DNA of 64,000 nucleotides from Erwinia typographi (GTDB lineage: Bacteria; Pseudomonadota; Gammaproteobacteria; Enterobacterales; Enterobacteriaceae): contig NZ_JRUQ01000027.1 of assembly GCF_000773975.1 (NCBI RefSeq), forward strand, positions 62,001-126,000. Reading direction: 5' to 3'. Under the pieces are notes generated by a model. The model saw only the letters and a program-made list of their open reading frames with translations, was not told the origin of the DNA and did not search any database. The position numbers were made by a program, and so were the translations under genes. Shown one piece after another: positions 52,001-63,901 of this stretch. How positions within the stretch are numbered: the first letter of the stretch is position 1; every line of letters starts with the position of its first letter.

Positions 52001-53011
52001 CTACGGCAATTTAGCCAGCGTGGCGACCATCACCGCCTTGATGGTGTGCAGACGGTTTTCCGCCTGGTCGAAGACTACGCTGTGAGACGACTCAAACACC
52101 TCGTCGGTCACTTCCATACCGCCCTGCAAATTATACTGTTCCGCCATCTGCTGACCCAGCGTCGTCTGGTCATCGTGGAAGGCTGGCAGGCAGTGCAGGA
52201 ACTTAACCTGAGGGTTGCCGGTCAGCGCCAGCATCGCGCTGTTCACCTGATATTTACGCAGCAGGGCAATGCGCTCCTGCCAGACTTCCTTCGGTTCACC
52301 CATCGACACCCAGACATCGGTGTAGATAAAGTCAGCGCCGTGCACGCCCTCGGCGATATCTTCCGTCAGGGTTATTTTGCCGCCGGTTTCCTCCGCCGCG
52401 CTGCGACATTCCGCTACCAGCGCCGCATCAGGCCAGCAGCCTTTCGGCGCGACCAGGCGCAGATCCAGTCCGACCAGCGCCGCTGCTTCCAGCAGGGTAT
52501 TGCCCATATTGTTATGCGCATCGCCCACGTAGGCTAAAGTCATCTGGCTGAAGGCTTTTTCCGGCAGATGTTCCTGCATAGTCAGCAGATCCGCCAGCAG
52601 TTGGGTAGGGTGGAACTCGTTAGTCAGACCGTTCCACACCGGAACGCCCGCCTGCTCAGCCAGCGCCTCAACCAGCGCCTGACCGTGGCCGCGATACTGA
52701 ATGCCGTCATACATGCGGCCCAGCACGCGAGCGGTATCCTTGATCGATTCTTTATGACCGATCTGGCTACCGCTTGGCCCGAGGTAAGTGACGTTGGCAC
52801 CCTGGTCATAGGCGGCAACTTCGAAAGAGCATCGTGTCCGGGTCGAGTCTTTTTCGAAGATGAGCGCGATATTTTTGCCCTTGAGATGCTGAATTTCCTC
52901 ACCGTTTTTCTTATCGGTTTTGAGCGTGGAGGCCAGCGCCAGCAGCGCGGTCATTTCGGCGGGGGTAAAATCCAGCAGCCTGAGAAAATGGCGGTGATAT
53001 AAGTGACTCAT
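52001..53011 (-). CDS. argI: Ornithine carbamoyltransferase ArgI
   Basis: This enzyme makes citrulline from ornithine and carbamoyl phosphate in arginine synthesis. From ATG 53011, with GGAG seven bases upstream, it has 336 residues (E. coli 334). Motifs are STRTRCS, HPTQ, and HCLPAFHD. The position next to pyrBI matches E. coli argI, though argF cannot be excluded by sequence alone. An ARG box overlaps its promoter. Confidence 0.95.
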   Translation of the reverse strand: MSHLYHRHFLRLLDFTPAEMTALLALASTLKTDKKNGEEIQHLKGKNIALIFEKDSTRTRCSFEVAAYDQGANVTYLGPSGSQIGHKESIKDTARVLGRMYDGIQYRGHGQALVEALAEQAGVPVWNGLTNEFHPTQLLADLLTMQEHLPEKAFSQMTLAYVGDAHNNMGNTLLEAAALVGLDLRLVAPKGCWPDAALVAECRSAAEETGGKITLTEDIAEGVHGADFIYTDVWVSMGEPKEVWQERIALLRKYQVNSAMLALTGNPQVKFLHCLPAFHDDQTTLGQQMAEQYNLQGGMEVTDEVFESSHSVVFDQAENRLHTIKAVMVATLAKLP

Positions 53012-53032
53012 AAAGCACTCCATATGACAATT

Positions 53033-53076
53033 ATTGAATTAAAATTCAATTTAACCGTATGAATATGCATTTTCAA
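53033..53076 (-). promoter_or_regulatory. argI promoter with overlapping ARG box
   Basis: TTGAAA (53071-53076) and TAAATT (53048-53053) are 17 bp apart on this strand. A perfect palindrome at 53033-53050 (TTGAATTAAAATTCAA core) fits the ArgR box. A degenerate second box lies near 53058-53075, inside the promoter. ArgR would block polymerase when arginine is present. Confidence 0.85.
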
Positions 53077-53170
53077 CCCCGGCGTGCAGAAACTTTTTTA
53101 TAAAGGTAGTGGCGGGAACGGCACTGTGGGAAAATACTCAGAAGAGATGCCACATACTGAGGAACGGATC

Positions 53171-53590
53171 ATGGCAAACGAAGCCTTGCTGGAAGAGCAG
53201 CGTGAAGAGACGCGGCTGATTATTGAAGAACTGCTGGACGACGGCAGCGACCCGGATGCGCTCTATACCATCGAACATCACCTCTCCTGCGACAGTTTCG
53301 ACGCGCTGGAAAAGGCGGCGGTGGATGCCTTCAAGCTGGGATACGAAGTGACCGAGCCGGAAGAGCTGGAGCTGGAAGACGGCAGCAAAGTGATGTGCTG
53401 CGATATTCTGAGCGAAGGCGCGCTGAATGCCGAACTGATCGACACTCAGGTTGAGCAACTGGTCGACCTGGCCGCGAAGTACAACGTTGACTATGACGGC
53501 TGGGGCACCTACTTCGAAGATCCTGATGCGCAGGACGAAGACGAAGAGGGCGATTTTATCGATGAAGATGATAATGGCACCCGCCATTAA
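53171..53590 (+). CDS. rraB: Regulator of ribonuclease E activity RraB
   Basis: RraB binds the C-terminal part of RNase E and alters degradosome composition and RNA decay. From ATG 53171 the protein has 139 residues (E. coli 138). It is highly acidic, with [16 protein letters not shown] at the start, [16 protein letters not shown], and [13 protein letters not shown] near the end before an Asp/Glu tail. Twenty-nine in-frame upstream codons lack conservation. PNPase of the same degradosome is also in this window. Confidence 0.96.
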   Translation: MANEALLEEQREETRLIIEELLDDGSDPDALYTIEHHLSCDSFDALEKAAVDAFKLGYEVTEPEELELEDGSKVMCCDILSEGALNAELIDTQVEQLVDLAAKYNVDYDGWGTYFEDPDAQDEDEEGDFIDEDDNGTRH

Positions 53591-53608
53591 TTCTGCCTGA
53601 CGACTTTT

Positions 53609-53634
53609 CAGGCCCGAACGCCGCATCGGGCCTG
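53609..53634 (+). terminator. Weak terminator-like hairpin after rraB
   Basis: The nine-base stem CAGGCCCGA / TCGGGCCTG lies 18 bp after rraB but is followed only by TTC. Confidence 0.5.
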
Positions 53635-53729
53635 TTCGCTGCGTCGAAAAGCTGGATTTGCCTTGCACCGATTCTCCCTGAAGGTGAAGCCTGATTTGCC
53701 CTTACTCACTCCCCGGACCGCTTTCCCGT

Positions 53730-54491
53730 ATGAACACCGACCGCCTGCTTGCCCCCATTCACGCCTTTTTGCACTGCCGCACGCCCCAGGCATGGATCGA
53801 TCGTGCGCGTATGCCAGAGAACCTGCCGCTGCTGCTGACTGACCATCTGGTTTGCGAGCTGAAGGCGGCACAGACCGCGATGTGGTTAATTCGCCGCTAC
53901 GTAGCGGACAAAGAGAGCGGCGACGCGCTGCTGGCCTGGCTGAAGCCATGGGAACAGTTTGTGCACAGCGAGAACGCCGACCTGGCGTTTCTGGAGCAGC
54001 ATAAAAGCCTGTCGAAAACGGTGATTAGCCGTGCCGATCTCAGCTATGGCGACAGGCTTATCGACAGAATGGTACTGCTGATTAAAGAGGAGCTGCACCA
54101 CTTTTATCAGGTGCTGGAGATCATGCAGGCGCGCGGCATTCCCTATATCAAAATCACTGCCAGCCGCTATGCCAAAGGGTTACTGCGCGAGGTGACCACG
54201 CATGAACCCCAGACGCTGGTGGATAAGCTGATTTGCGGGGCGTATATCGAAGCGCGTTCCTGTGAGCGGTTTGCCAGCCTGGCGCCGTATCTGGATGACG
54301 AACTGGCCGCGTTTTATCTTTCGCTGCTGCGCTCAGAGGCGCGGCACTATCAGGACTACCTGGCGCTGGCCGCCGAGATCTCGGCCACGGATATCAGCGC
54401 GCGGGTCAGGAAGATTGGCGAGACGGAAGCGAAGCTGATTCAGGAACCGGACCAGCAGCTACGGTTCCACAGCGGCGTTCCGGCATTCTGA
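53730..54491 (+). CDS. miaE: tRNA 2-methylthio-N6-isopentenyl adenosine-37 hydroxylase MiaE
   Basis: MiaE hydroxylates the isopentenyl group of ms2i6A37 in tRNAs reading UNN codons, needing O2. The 253 residues form a ferritin-like di-iron four-helix bundle. Ligands are Glu43 (VCELKAAQTA), the ExxH pair at 120-124 (KEELHHF), the Glu in YIEARSCERF, and the last ExxH in SEARHYQDY. Salmonella has miaE at the same place, while E. coli lacks it. A linked function with miaA/miaB, which lie elsewhere, follows. Confidence 0.95.
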   Translation: MNTDRLLAPIHAFLHCRTPQAWIDRARMPENLPLLLTDHLVCELKAAQTAMWLIRRYVADKESGDALLAWLKPWEQFVHSENADLAFLEQHKSLSKTVISRADLSYGDRLIDRMVLLIKEELHHFYQVLEIMQARGIPYIKITASRYAKGLLREVTTHEPQTLVDKLICGAYIEARSCERFASLAPYLDDELAAFYLSLLRSEARHYQDYLALAAEISATDISARVRKIGETEAKLIQEPDQQLRFHSGVPAF

Positions 54492-54546
54492 TTAAGATTG
54501 CGGCGATAACGGTCGGGCGGAAGGAAGCCTGTCGCACTACGACAGC

Positions 54547-55050
54547 TCAGAGCGTTTTCAGCATGGTGACTTCGCAGTCAACGTGGCCGGTGTAGCCCAG
54601 CGGGCCGGGAATATGCTCAAAGCCTAAATGTTCATACAGGCGTACGGCACGGGTCAGCGAAGCGGTAGTTTCCAGATAGCAGCGCTTAAAACCGCGCTCG
54701 CGGGCAAAGTCCATCGCCTGCATCGCCAGCTCGCGCGCCAGCCCAAGGCCGCGTACCGCCGGCATAAAGTACATCTTCTGCAACTCGCAGATATCCTCCT
54801 CGCTGCCCTTCAGCGGCGCTACGCCCCCGCCGCCAACAATCTTGCCCTCAAGCTCGATCACCCAGAAAGCGCTGTCACGCTCGCTGTAGAGCTCGTAAAG
54901 ATGGTCAAGATTTGGATCGGCCACGGTAAAGCCTTTGTCGGCGGTAAGGCCAAACTCAGCAGAAACCACGCGGATCACCTGCGCAATATGCGGGTTATCC
55001 TCTGGGGCGATGGGTCGCACGTGCAAATTGAGCTGCGATGCGGTTGTCAT
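54547..55050 (-). CDS. yjgM: GNAT-family N-acetyltransferase YjgM
   Basis: A 167-residue acetyltransferase of unknown substrate, the same length as E. coli YjgM. The block [24 protein letters not shown] is diagnostic, followed by the acetyl-CoA loop [11 protein letters not shown] and the [13 protein letters not shown] segment. An in-frame ATG nine codons earlier is less conserved. In E. coli yjgN lies between yjgM and valS; here only the valS terminator does. Confidence 0.92.
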   Translation of the reverse strand: MTTASQLNLHVRPIAPEDNPHIAQVIRVVSAEFGLTADKGFTVADPNLDHLYELYSERDSAFWVIELEGKIVGGGGVAPLKGSEEDICELQKMYFMPAVRGLGLARELAMQAMDFARERGFKRCYLETTASLTRAVRLYEHLGFEHIPGPLGYTGHVDCEVTMLKTL

Positions 55051-55074
55051 AAGGCTCACTCGTTTTAAACATGC

Positions 55075-55098
55075 CAAAAAAGCCGGGCAAGCCCGGCT
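55075..55098 (-). terminator. Intrinsic terminator after valS
   Basis: The stem AGCCGGGC / GCCCGGCT is followed on this strand by a T-run (TTTTTT). It ends the pepA-holC-valS message. Confidence 0.9.
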
Positions 55099-55140
55099 CT
55101 GATTTGTCGGCTGGCAACGGGCTGAAACGGCCCGGTCACC

Positions 55141-57996
55141 TTACAGCGCGGCGATCACCGCCTGCTGCTCTATCAGCTTAGCTTTCGCCTCGCCAAACTC
55201 AACCATGCGCTCGCGCTCTTTCGCCACCACCGCTTCCGGCGCGCGGGAGACAAAGCCCTCGTTGGACAGCTTGCTCTCAATCTTAGTGATTTCAAGCTCC
55301 AGCTTGGTCACTTCCTTCGCCAGACGCTCCAGCTCGGCGGCTTTATCCACCAGGTCGGCCATTGGGATCAGCAGCTCGGCGCCGTCGATGATTTTGGTGA
55401 CCGACAGCGGGCCTTTCTCATCGGCAGCCAGGCAGGTAATGCTCTCCAGCCGCGCCAGCGTTTTCAGGAAGCTGTGGTTATCGCTCACGCGACGCACCAC
55501 TTCCGCCGATGCGCCGCGCAGCAGCACGTCCAGCGGCCGGGAAGGGGACAGGTTCATTTCCGCGCGGATATTACGTACGGCCACGATAGCTTGCTTCAGC
55601 CATTCGGTATCGTTCAGCGCGGCTTCATCGACCTTCGCGGCATCGAAGGCTGGCATCGGCTGCAGCATGATGGTGTCGTCGCTGATGTTCTTCAGCACTT
55701 TCACCCGCTGCCAGATGGTTTCGGTAATAAACGGAATAATCGGGTGCGCCAGGCGCAGCAAGGCTTCCAGCACCTCTACCAGCGTGTGGCGGGTGCCGCG
55801 CAGCTCCGCTTCCGTGCCGCCGTTCATCACCGGCTTGGTCAGCTCCAGATACCAGTCGCAGAACTGGCTCCAGGTGAATTCATACAGAATATTGGCCGCA
55901 ATATCAAAGCGATAGCTATCCAGCGCCTCGCGATACGCCTTCACCGTCTGGTTGAATTCCGCCAGGATCCAGCGGTCGGCCAGCGACAGCACCTTATCGC
56001 CGCCGTTGAAGCCGCAATCCTGATCTTCGGTGTTCATCAGCACAAAGCGGCTGGCGTTCCACAGCTTGTTACAGAAGTTGCGGTAGCCTTCCAGACGCTT
56101 CATATCCCAGTTGATGTCGCGACCGGTTGAGGCCAGCGCCGCCAGGGTGAAGCGCAGGGCGTCAGTGCCGTGCGGCTCAATGCCGTTCGGGAACTGCTTT
56201 TCTGTACGCTTGCGAATCTTCTCAGCCAGCTGCGGCTGCATCATGTTGCCGGTGCGCTTCTCAAGCAGATCTTCCAGCGAAATCCCGTCCACCATATCCA
56301 GCGGATCGATGACGTTGCCTTTCGACTTGGACATTTTCTGCCCTTCGTCATCGCGGATCAGCCCGGTCATATAGACCGTTTTGAACGGCACCTGAGGCTT
56401 GCCGTTTTCATCCTTGATGAAGTGCATGGTCAGCATGATCATGCGGGCAATCCAGAAGAAGATAATGTCGAAACCGCTGACCAGTACGCTGGTCGGATGG
56501 AAGGTGCGCAGCGCCTCGGTGTTCTCAGGCCAGCCCAGCGTGGAGAAGGTCCACAGGCCGGAGGAAAACCAGGTGTCCAGCACGTCTTCGTCCTGATTCA
56601 GCGCCACGTCGGCAGCCAGCTTGTTTTCGGCGCGCACTTCTTCTTCGGTGCGGCCAACGTAGACGTTGCCCTCCGCGTCGTACCACGCCGGGATGCGGTG
56701 ACCCCACCACAGCTGACGGGAGATACACCAGTCCTGGATATCGCGCATCCAGGAGAAATACATGTTTTCGTACTGCTTCGGCACGAACTGGATATCGCCC
56801 TGCTCAACGGCTTCCACCGCCACTTTCGCCAGCGGGGCGGTACGCACGTACCACTGGTCGGTCAGCATCGGTTCGATAACCACGCCGCCACGGTCGCCGT
56901 AGGGTACGGTCAGATCGTGTGGCTTCACTTCCTCCAGCAGGCCGAGCGCGTCTACTGCCGCTACGATGGCTTTACGCGCGGCGAAGCGTTCCAGCTTCTG
57001 GAATTCTGCCGGGATCGCGGCGTTGTAAACGTCGGACTCTTCGCCGTTGCAGTCATAAACCTGTGCCAGCTCGCGGATGTCGCCATCAAACGTCAGGATG
57101 TTGATCATCGGCAGCTGGTGGCGGCGGCCTACTTCGTAGTCGTTGAAATCGTGCGCCGGGGTGATTTTCACGCAGCCGGTGCCTTTCTCCATGTCGGCAT
57201 GTTCATCGCCAACGATCGGGATGCGGCGTTCAACAAACGGCAGCACCACAAATTTGCCAATCAGATCTTTGTAGCGAGGATCTTCCGGGTTAACGGCCAC
57301 GCCGGTGTCGCCCAGCACCGTCTCAGGACGGGTTGTCGCCACGACCAGATAGTCTTTGCCATCGGCCGTTTTCGCGCCGTCGGCCAGCGGATAGCGGATA
57401 TGCCACATGGAGCCTTTAGACTCACGGTTTTCCACTTCCAGATCGGAAATCGCGGTGCGCAGCTTAGGGTCCCAGTTGACCAGGCGCTTGCCGCGATAAA
57501 TCAGGTTTTCTTTGTACAGGCGTACAAACACTTCTTTCACGGCGTCAGACAGACCTTCGTCCATGGTGAAGCGCTCGCGCTCCCAGTCAACGGAGTTGCC
57601 CAGGCGGCGCATCTGACGGGTGATGGTGCCGCCAGATTCTGCTTTCCACGCCCAGATTTTTTCGATAAACGCTTCGCGACCGTAATCTTTGCGCGTTTTG
57701 CCCTCTTCCGCGGCGATTTTACGCTCCACCACCATCTGGGTAGCAATACCCGCATGGTCAGTTCCCGCCTGCCACAGGGTGTTCTTGCCCTGCATACGCT
57801 GGTAACGAATCATGGTATCCATGATGGTTTGCTGAAACGCGTGACCCATATGCAAGCTGCCGGTGACGTTCGGCGGCGGGATCATGATGCAGAAGCTCTC
57901 CTGGCTGGTATCGCCATTCGGTTTAAAGTAGCCCTGCTGTTCCCAGTGCTCGTAAAGCGGCTGCTCGATATCTTGCGGGTTATATGTCTTTTCCAT
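55141..57996 (-). CDS. valS: Valyl-tRNA synthetase
   Basis: ValS charges tRNA-Val and edits threonine. At 951 residues it equals E. coli. The class I signatures are HMGH in [15 protein letters not shown] (about 42-50) and KMSKS in [13 protein letters not shown]. The editing domain CP1 (about 190-335), the anticodon-binding helices, and the C-terminal coiled coil (about 880-951) are complete. It lies 5 bp after holC, in the order pepA-holC-valS seen in E. coli. Confidence 0.98.
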   Translation of the reverse strand: MEKTYNPQDIEQPLYEHWEQQGYFKPNGDTSQESFCIMIPPPNVTGSLHMGHAFQQTIMDTMIRYQRMQGKNTLWQAGTDHAGIATQMVVERKIAAEEGKTRKDYGREAFIEKIWAWKAESGGTITRQMRRLGNSVDWERERFTMDEGLSDAVKEVFVRLYKENLIYRGKRLVNWDPKLRTAISDLEVENRESKGSMWHIRYPLADGAKTADGKDYLVVATTRPETVLGDTGVAVNPEDPRYKDLIGKFVVLPFVERRIPIVGDEHADMEKGTGCVKITPAHDFNDYEVGRRHQLPMINILTFDGDIRELAQVYDCNGEESDVYNAAIPAEFQKLERFAARKAIVAAVDALGLLEEVKPHDLTVPYGDRGGVVIEPMLTDQWYVRTAPLAKVAVEAVEQGDIQFVPKQYENMYFSWMRDIQDWCISRQLWWGHRIPAWYDAEGNVYVGRTEEEVRAENKLAADVALNQDEDVLDTWFSSGLWTFSTLGWPENTEALRTFHPTSVLVSGFDIIFFWIARMIMLTMHFIKDENGKPQVPFKTVYMTGLIRDDEGQKMSKSKGNVIDPLDMVDGISLEDLLEKRTGNMMQPQLAEKIRKRTEKQFPNGIEPHGTDALRFTLAALASTGRDINWDMKRLEGYRNFCNKLWNASRFVLMNTEDQDCGFNGGDKVLSLADRWILAEFNQTVKAYREALDSYRFDIAANILYEFTWSQFCDWYLELTKPVMNGGTEAELRGTRHTLVEVLEALLRLAHPIIPFITETIWQRVKVLKNISDDTIMLQPMPAFDAAKVDEAALNDTEWLKQAIVAVRNIRAEMNLSPSRPLDVLLRGASAEVVRRVSDNHSFLKTLARLESITCLAADEKGPLSVTKIIDGAELLIPMADLVDKAAELERLAKEVTKLELEITKIESKLSNEGFVSRAPEAVVAKERERMVEFGEAKAKLIEQQAVIAAL

Positions 57997-58001
57997 TTCT
58001 A

Positions 58002-58460
58002 CTATGTCGTTGGCGGCACGGGCGGCGTGGCCGTATTCAAGTGGAATCCAACGCTGCGATACGCTTTGTAGCGGTCGCGCGCCAGCTGTTTCAAAGATTC
58101 TTCATAAGGGACGAAGTCTACCACTTCATGGAAAGCGGTGGCAAAATCTGCAAACTGCGGCAGCAGGCTGATAAGCAGATCGCGCGGAGAGTTGCCCCGG
58201 CGCTGTGGCCAGGCCAGTTCGACCGGCGCGCCATATTTTGGCCCTTCGCCCGCCAGGTTATGGGGCACGAAGGCGCTGGCCGGACGCTGCCACAGGGCTT
58301 CGTCCAACCGGACGGCCTGCGCCTCATCCTCACAGGCGATCAGCACGCGTTTTCCCTCGCGCCAGCGCGCTTCTGCTATATCGCAAACCAGCGCCTCAAG
58401 GGCGCTGATCCCGTCAACCGGGGTATCGGTTTCCAGCAGATAGAAGGTTGCGTTTTTCAT
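58002..58460 (-). CDS. holC: DNA polymerase III chi subunit
   Basis: Chi links the clamp loader to single-stranded DNA-binding protein. From ATG 58460 the protein has 152 residues (E. coli 147); a TTG two codons earlier is less likely. Conserved blocks are [23 protein letters not shown] and [16 protein letters not shown] ([12 protein letters not shown]). The C-terminal tail ends PPVPPTT, a little longer than in E. coli. It follows pepA by 6 bp. Confidence 0.96.
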   Translation of the reverse strand: MKNATFYLLETDTPVDGISALEALVCDIAEARWREGKRVLIACEDEAQAVRLDEALWQRPASAFVPHNLAGEGPKYGAPVELAWPQRRGNSPRDLLISLLPQFADFATAFHEVVDFVPYEESLKQLARDRYKAYRSVGFHLNTATPPVPPTT

Positions 58461-58466
58461 CGGCAA

Positions 58467-59978
<1,512 letters not shown>

Positions 59979-60268
59979 GCACTCTCCTGAATCTTAAAGA
60001 CAACGGCGCTTGCTGCGGCTAGAATGTAGCGCTTTCGTCAAGCTCGCTGCCGGGCACTACGCCTTTAGGGTAACCGGCGTCAGAATTCGTTTTGGTGATG
60101 TTTCAGCCCAATAATGTTGGGAAACATAATTTTTTTGCATCACCATAACGCGATTGTTGTCATACTAGTTTAGCTATGACGGAGGCCATTGATGAGAAAA
60201 AATGGCGTATAAGCGATGAAACTAGCGATTTTCCTGCAAAAAGACAAGTTTTCACAGGCGTACTCAGC

Positions 60269-61369
60269 GTGATCATCATTAGATATCTGGTAAGGGAAAC
60301 GCTCAAAAGCCAGCTGGCTATCCTCTTCATCCTGCTACTGATCTTCTTTTGCCAGAAGTTAGTCAGGATTTTAGGAGCCGCGGTGGATGGCGAGATCCCA
60401 ACAAATTTAGTCCTGACATTATTAGGCCTTGGCGTGCCGGAAATGGCGCAGCTTATTTTGCCACTGAGCCTGTTTTTGGCCATTTTGATGACGCTTGGTC
60501 GGTTATACACCGAAAGCGAAATCACGGTGATGCACGCCTGCGGTTTGAGCAAGGCGGTATTGGTGAAGGCGGCGATGGTGCTGATGCTGTTCACCGCGAT
60601 AGTTGCCTCGGTCAACGTCGCCTGGCTTGGCCCGTGGTCCTCCCGCTATCAGAGCGAAGTGACGCAAAATGCTAAAGCTAATCCTGGCGCTGCCGCGCTG
60701 GCTGCGGGGCAGTTCCAGCAGTCTGGCGACGGTCAGTCGGTGATGTTCATTGAGAACGTCAAGGGCAACAACTTTGGCAACGTCTTTCTGGCCCAGCTGC
60801 GGGCGAAGGGCAATGCCCGTCCGTCCGTGGTGCTGGCTGACAAAGGCCATATGACCCAGCGGCCGGACGGTTCTCAGGTGGTGACCCTTGAGAAGGGCAC
60901 CCGCTTTGAGGGCACGGCGATGCTGCGCGACTTCCGCATTACGGACTTCGTGAACTATCAGGCGATTGTCGGGCATCAGGACGTGGTGCTGGACCCGAAC
61001 GATGCTGAGCAGATGGACATGAAAACCCTGGTTCAGTCCAGCAAGCCGGAGTTTAAAAGCGAGCTGCACTGGCGGATCACCCTGGTGTTCTCGGTGCTGG
61101 TGATGGCGCTGATGGTGGTGCCGCTCAGCGTGGTGAACCCGCGCCAGGGCCGCGTGCTGTCGATGCTGCCGGCGATGCTGCTCTATCTGATCTTCTTCCT
61201 GTTGCAAAGCTCGCTGCGCTCAAGCGGACAAAAAGGCCGCCTCGATCCGGCTATCTGGATGTGGGTGGTCAATCTGTCTTATCTGGCGCTGGCCGTCATG
61301 CTCAACCTGTGGGATACGGTGCCGATGCGGCGCTTGCGCGGGCGCTTCAGCAAGGGAGGCTCGGTCTGA
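60269..61369 (+). CDS. lptF: LPS export permease LptF
   Basis: LptF is one of two permeases of LptB2FG that extract LPS from the inner membrane. The GTG start (VIIIRYLVRE) gives 366 residues, exactly as in E. coli. An ATG 31 codons upstream is in frame and has no clear conservation, but cannot be excluded. Three helices at each end flank a periplasmic beta-jellyroll domain (about 130-260). The TGA overlaps the lptG ATG. LptC from the same transporter begins this window. Confidence 0.95.
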   Translation: MIIIRYLVRETLKSQLAILFILLLIFFCQKLVRILGAAVDGEIPTNLVLTLLGLGVPEMAQLILPLSLFLAILMTLGRLYTESEITVMHACGLSKAVLVKAAMVLMLFTAIVASVNVAWLGPWSSRYQSEVTQNAKANPGAAALAAGQFQQSGDGQSVMFIENVKGNNFGNVFLAQLRAKGNARPSVVLADKGHMTQRPDGSQVVTLEKGTRFEGTAMLRDFRITDFVNYQAIVGHQDVVLDPNDAEQMDMKTLVQSSKPEFKSELHWRITLVFSVLVMALMVVPLSVVNPRQGRVLSMLPAMLLYLIFFLLQSSLRSSGQKGRLDPAIWMWVVNLSYLALAVMLNLWDTVPMRRLRGRFSKGGSV

Positions 61370-62445
61370 TGTTTGGCGTACTCGACAGATATATCGGTAA
61401 AACGATCTTCAACACCATTATGGCGACGCTGTTTATGCTGGTGTCGCTCTCCGGCATCATCAAGTTTGTCGACCAGCTGCGCAAAACCGGCCAGGGCGAC
61501 TACACTGCGGTGGGCGCGGGTCTGTATACCGTGCTGAGCGTGCCGAAGGATATCGAAATATTCTTCCCGATGGCGGCGCTGCTGGGCGCGCTGCTGGGGC
61601 TGGGCACGCTGGCGCAGCGCAGCGAGCTGGTGGTGATGCAAGCCTCCGGCTTTACCCGTATGCAGATTGCCGCGTCGGTAATGAAAACCGCCATCCCGCT
61701 GGTGCTGCTGACCATGGCGATTGGCGAGTTTGTCGCCCCTCAGGGCGAGCAAATGGCGCGCAGCTACCGCGCGCAGCAGCTGGTGGGCGGTTCGATGCTT
61801 TCCACCCAGAACGGACTGTGGGCCAAAGACGGCGACAACTTTATCTTTATCGAAAGTATTAAAGATAACACCGAGCTGAACGGCGTCAGCATTTACAGCT
61901 TTAGCAAGAATCGCCGCCTGGATACCGTGCGCTATGCGGCCTCCGCTAAGTACAACGCCGATAAAAAGCTTTGGGAACTGGCGGAAGTGGACCAGTCCAA
62001 CCTGACCGATCCGAAGCAGGTCACCGGTAGCCAGACGCTGAGCGGCGAGTGGAAAACCACGCTGACGCCGGACAAGCTGGGCGTGGTGTCGCTGGACCCC
62101 GGCTCGCTCTCTATTCGCGGTCTGTATAACTACGTGAAGTACCTGAAGCAGAGCGGTCAGGTCGCCGGGCGCTATCAGCTGAACATGTGGAATAAAATCT
62201 TCCAGCCGCTGTCGGTGGCGGTGATGATGCTGATGGCGCTGTCGTTTATCTTTGGCCCGCTGCGCAGCGTATCGATGGGAATGCGGGTGGTGACGGGGAT
62301 CAGCTTCGGCTTCCTGTTCTACGTGCTCGACCAGATTTTCGGCCCGCTCAGCCTGGTGTATAACATCCCGCCGATCCTCGGCGCGCTGCTGCCAAGCGCC
62401 GCGTTCTTTGCGATCAGCGTGTTTATGCTGCTGAAGCGACGGTAA
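61369..62445 (+). CDS. lptG: LPS export permease LptG
   Basis: LptG is the partner of LptF. From ATG 61369 the protein has 358 residues (E. coli 360). The segment QRSELVVMQASGFTRMQ is the coupling helix for LptB, and the C-terminal helices include MALSFIFGPLRSVSMG. The periplasmic domain lies at about 125-260. The start overlaps the lptF stop as TGATG. A terminator follows. Confidence 0.96.
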   Translation: MFGVLDRYIGKTIFNTIMATLFMLVSLSGIIKFVDQLRKTGQGDYTAVGAGLYTVLSVPKDIEIFFPMAALLGALLGLGTLAQRSELVVMQASGFTRMQIAASVMKTAIPLVLLTMAIGEFVAPQGEQMARSYRAQQLVGGSMLSTQNGLWAKDGDNFIFIESIKDNTELNGVSIYSFSKNRRLDTVRYAASAKYNADKKLWELAEVDQSNLTDPKQVTGSQTLSGEWKTTLTPDKLGVVSLDPGSLSIRGLYNYVKYLKQSGQVAGRYQLNMWNKIFQPLSVAVMMLMALSFIFGPLRSVSMGMRVVTGISFGFLFYVLDQIFGPLSLVYNIPPILGALLPSAAFFAISVFMLLKRR

Positions 62446-62462
62446 TTCTGTTCGTATCCGAT

Positions 62463-62490
62463 AAAACGCCACCTTCAGGTGGCGTTTTGC
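62463..62490. terminator. Terminator after lptG
   Basis: The stem AAAACGCCACCT / AGGTGGCGTTTT is nearly loop-free and ends in T-runs on both strands, so it can stop lptG and the convergent yjiN. Confidence 0.88.
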
Positions 62491-62569
62491 GTTACAGGGG
62501 CTGCGCTTTAGCGGCGGCTGAAGATGCTCAGCTTCGAACTGCGGGGAGAAGGGATTTTTGCTTTGCGTA

Positions 62570-63859
62570 TTAACGCAGCTGTTCAATGAGCATCGGCAGC
62601 AGCGAAAGCAGATACAGTATCAGCCCTATCACCCCGCCAACGACCGTGCCGTTAATACGTATCCGCTGTAAATCCTTGCCGATATTCAGCTCCACCTGGT
62701 GCGACATGTCCTTTGCATCCCAGCTTTTCACCGTATCGCTGATATGGCGGCTGAGGAAAGCCGAGAACTCCGGCGCTGCGCCGGAAGCGGCATCCTCCAT
62801 ATGCTGATTCAGCGAGGCGCGCAGATTAGCATCCTGCATCAGCGTTTCGCCCAGCCACTGCCCGGCGGAGCTGACCTTCGCGTGCAGCGTAGAGTCTTCC
62901 TTATCCAGATCCTCCTTCAGCCAGCCGCGCAGGTCGCCCCACAGCTGGCTGATGTAGGTATTCAGCGCCTCATCCTGCTTGAGATACGCTTTGACCTCTT
63001 CCGCTTTCAGCAGCATCTCCGGGTCGTTGCGCAGCCGCTCGATAAGCCGCTGCACCGCCCGGTTAAAGGCCTGGCGGATCTCATGCGCGCCGTCCTGCTC
63101 GATATCGCTGAGGATGGATCTCACCGCGCTGGCCGCCATCTCGGCGCTCTTCTCGCCAACCCATTCCGTGGGCAGCATCTTTTCTTTGAGAGGATGTTCA
63201 CGCTTCAGCCAGCGCATCACCTGCTGAGCGATAAACTCATGGGTGCCGGGCTTGTTGACCAGTTGCAGCAGCTGCGCGATGGCATCATCCAGCAGCGACT
63301 GGTGGCGGTTATTTTTGGTCAGGCTCTCCAGCACCATCGCCGTCGACTGCGACAGGTCGACCTTATCAATCGCCTTGTGGATCGCACGGCGCATAAACGC
63401 CTGAATGCGCTGGTCATCGGCCAGGTCCAGAAAGCCCCGGACAATCTTCAGCAGATAGCCGCCCAGCCGCGCGGCGTTATCAGGACGGCTCAGCCAGTTG
63501 GCAACGATCTGTGCCGGATCGTGACGGCGAATCAGCGCCAGCAGCGAGCTGGTGCTGAGAAACTTATCCTGCACAAACAGCGCCAGGTTATCGGCGATGC
63601 GCTCTTTGTTGCGGGGAATGATGGCGGTATGACGACCAACCAGCGGGATCGGCACGCGGCGGAACAGCGCGCTGACCGCAAACCAGTCGGCCAGCGCGCC
63701 CACCATCGACGCTTCTGAGATGGCCTTCAGCGCGCCAACCCAGTGACTGGATGGATACCACAGCGGGTAAAGCACCGTGGCGATAAAGAGGAGCGCCGCG
63801 CCGCAAAGAAGCAGCAGCGGCGTACGTTTGGCTCTGGCGAGTTCGAGTTCTTTATCCAT
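62570..63859 (-). CDS. yjiN: DUF445 membrane protein YjiN
   Basis: YjiN is a DUF445 inner-membrane protein of unknown function. The 429 residues (E. coli about 426) have a helix near 14-34, a hydrophobic segment near 42-60 in the block [19 protein letters not shown], a long cytosolic or periplasmic helical region with charged repeats, and a C-terminal anchor (about 403-425). In E. coli yjiN lies elsewhere, so its place between lptG and yjgR is a difference. Confidence 0.9.
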   Translation of the reverse strand: MDKELELARAKRTPLLLLCGAALLFIATVLYPLWYPSSHWVGALKAISEASMVGALADWFAVSALFRRVPIPLVGRHTAIIPRNKERIADNLALFVQDKFLSTSSLLALIRRHDPAQIVANWLSRPDNAARLGGYLLKIVRGFLDLADDQRIQAFMRRAIHKAIDKVDLSQSTAMVLESLTKNNRHQSLLDDAIAQLLQLVNKPGTHEFIAQQVMRWLKREHPLKEKMLPTEWVGEKSAEMAASAVRSILSDIEQDGAHEIRQAFNRAVQRLIERLRNDPEMLLKAEEVKAYLKQDEALNTYISQLWGDLRGWLKEDLDKEDSTLHAKVSSAGQWLGETLMQDANLRASLNQHMEDAASGAAPEFSAFLSRHISDTVKSWDAKDMSHQVELNIGKDLQRIRINGTVVGGVIGLILYLLSLLPMLIEQLR

Positions 63860-63901
63860 GAGGACAGTGTAGTTCCTTCAGCAGAGCCTGTAATCAACGG
63901 C

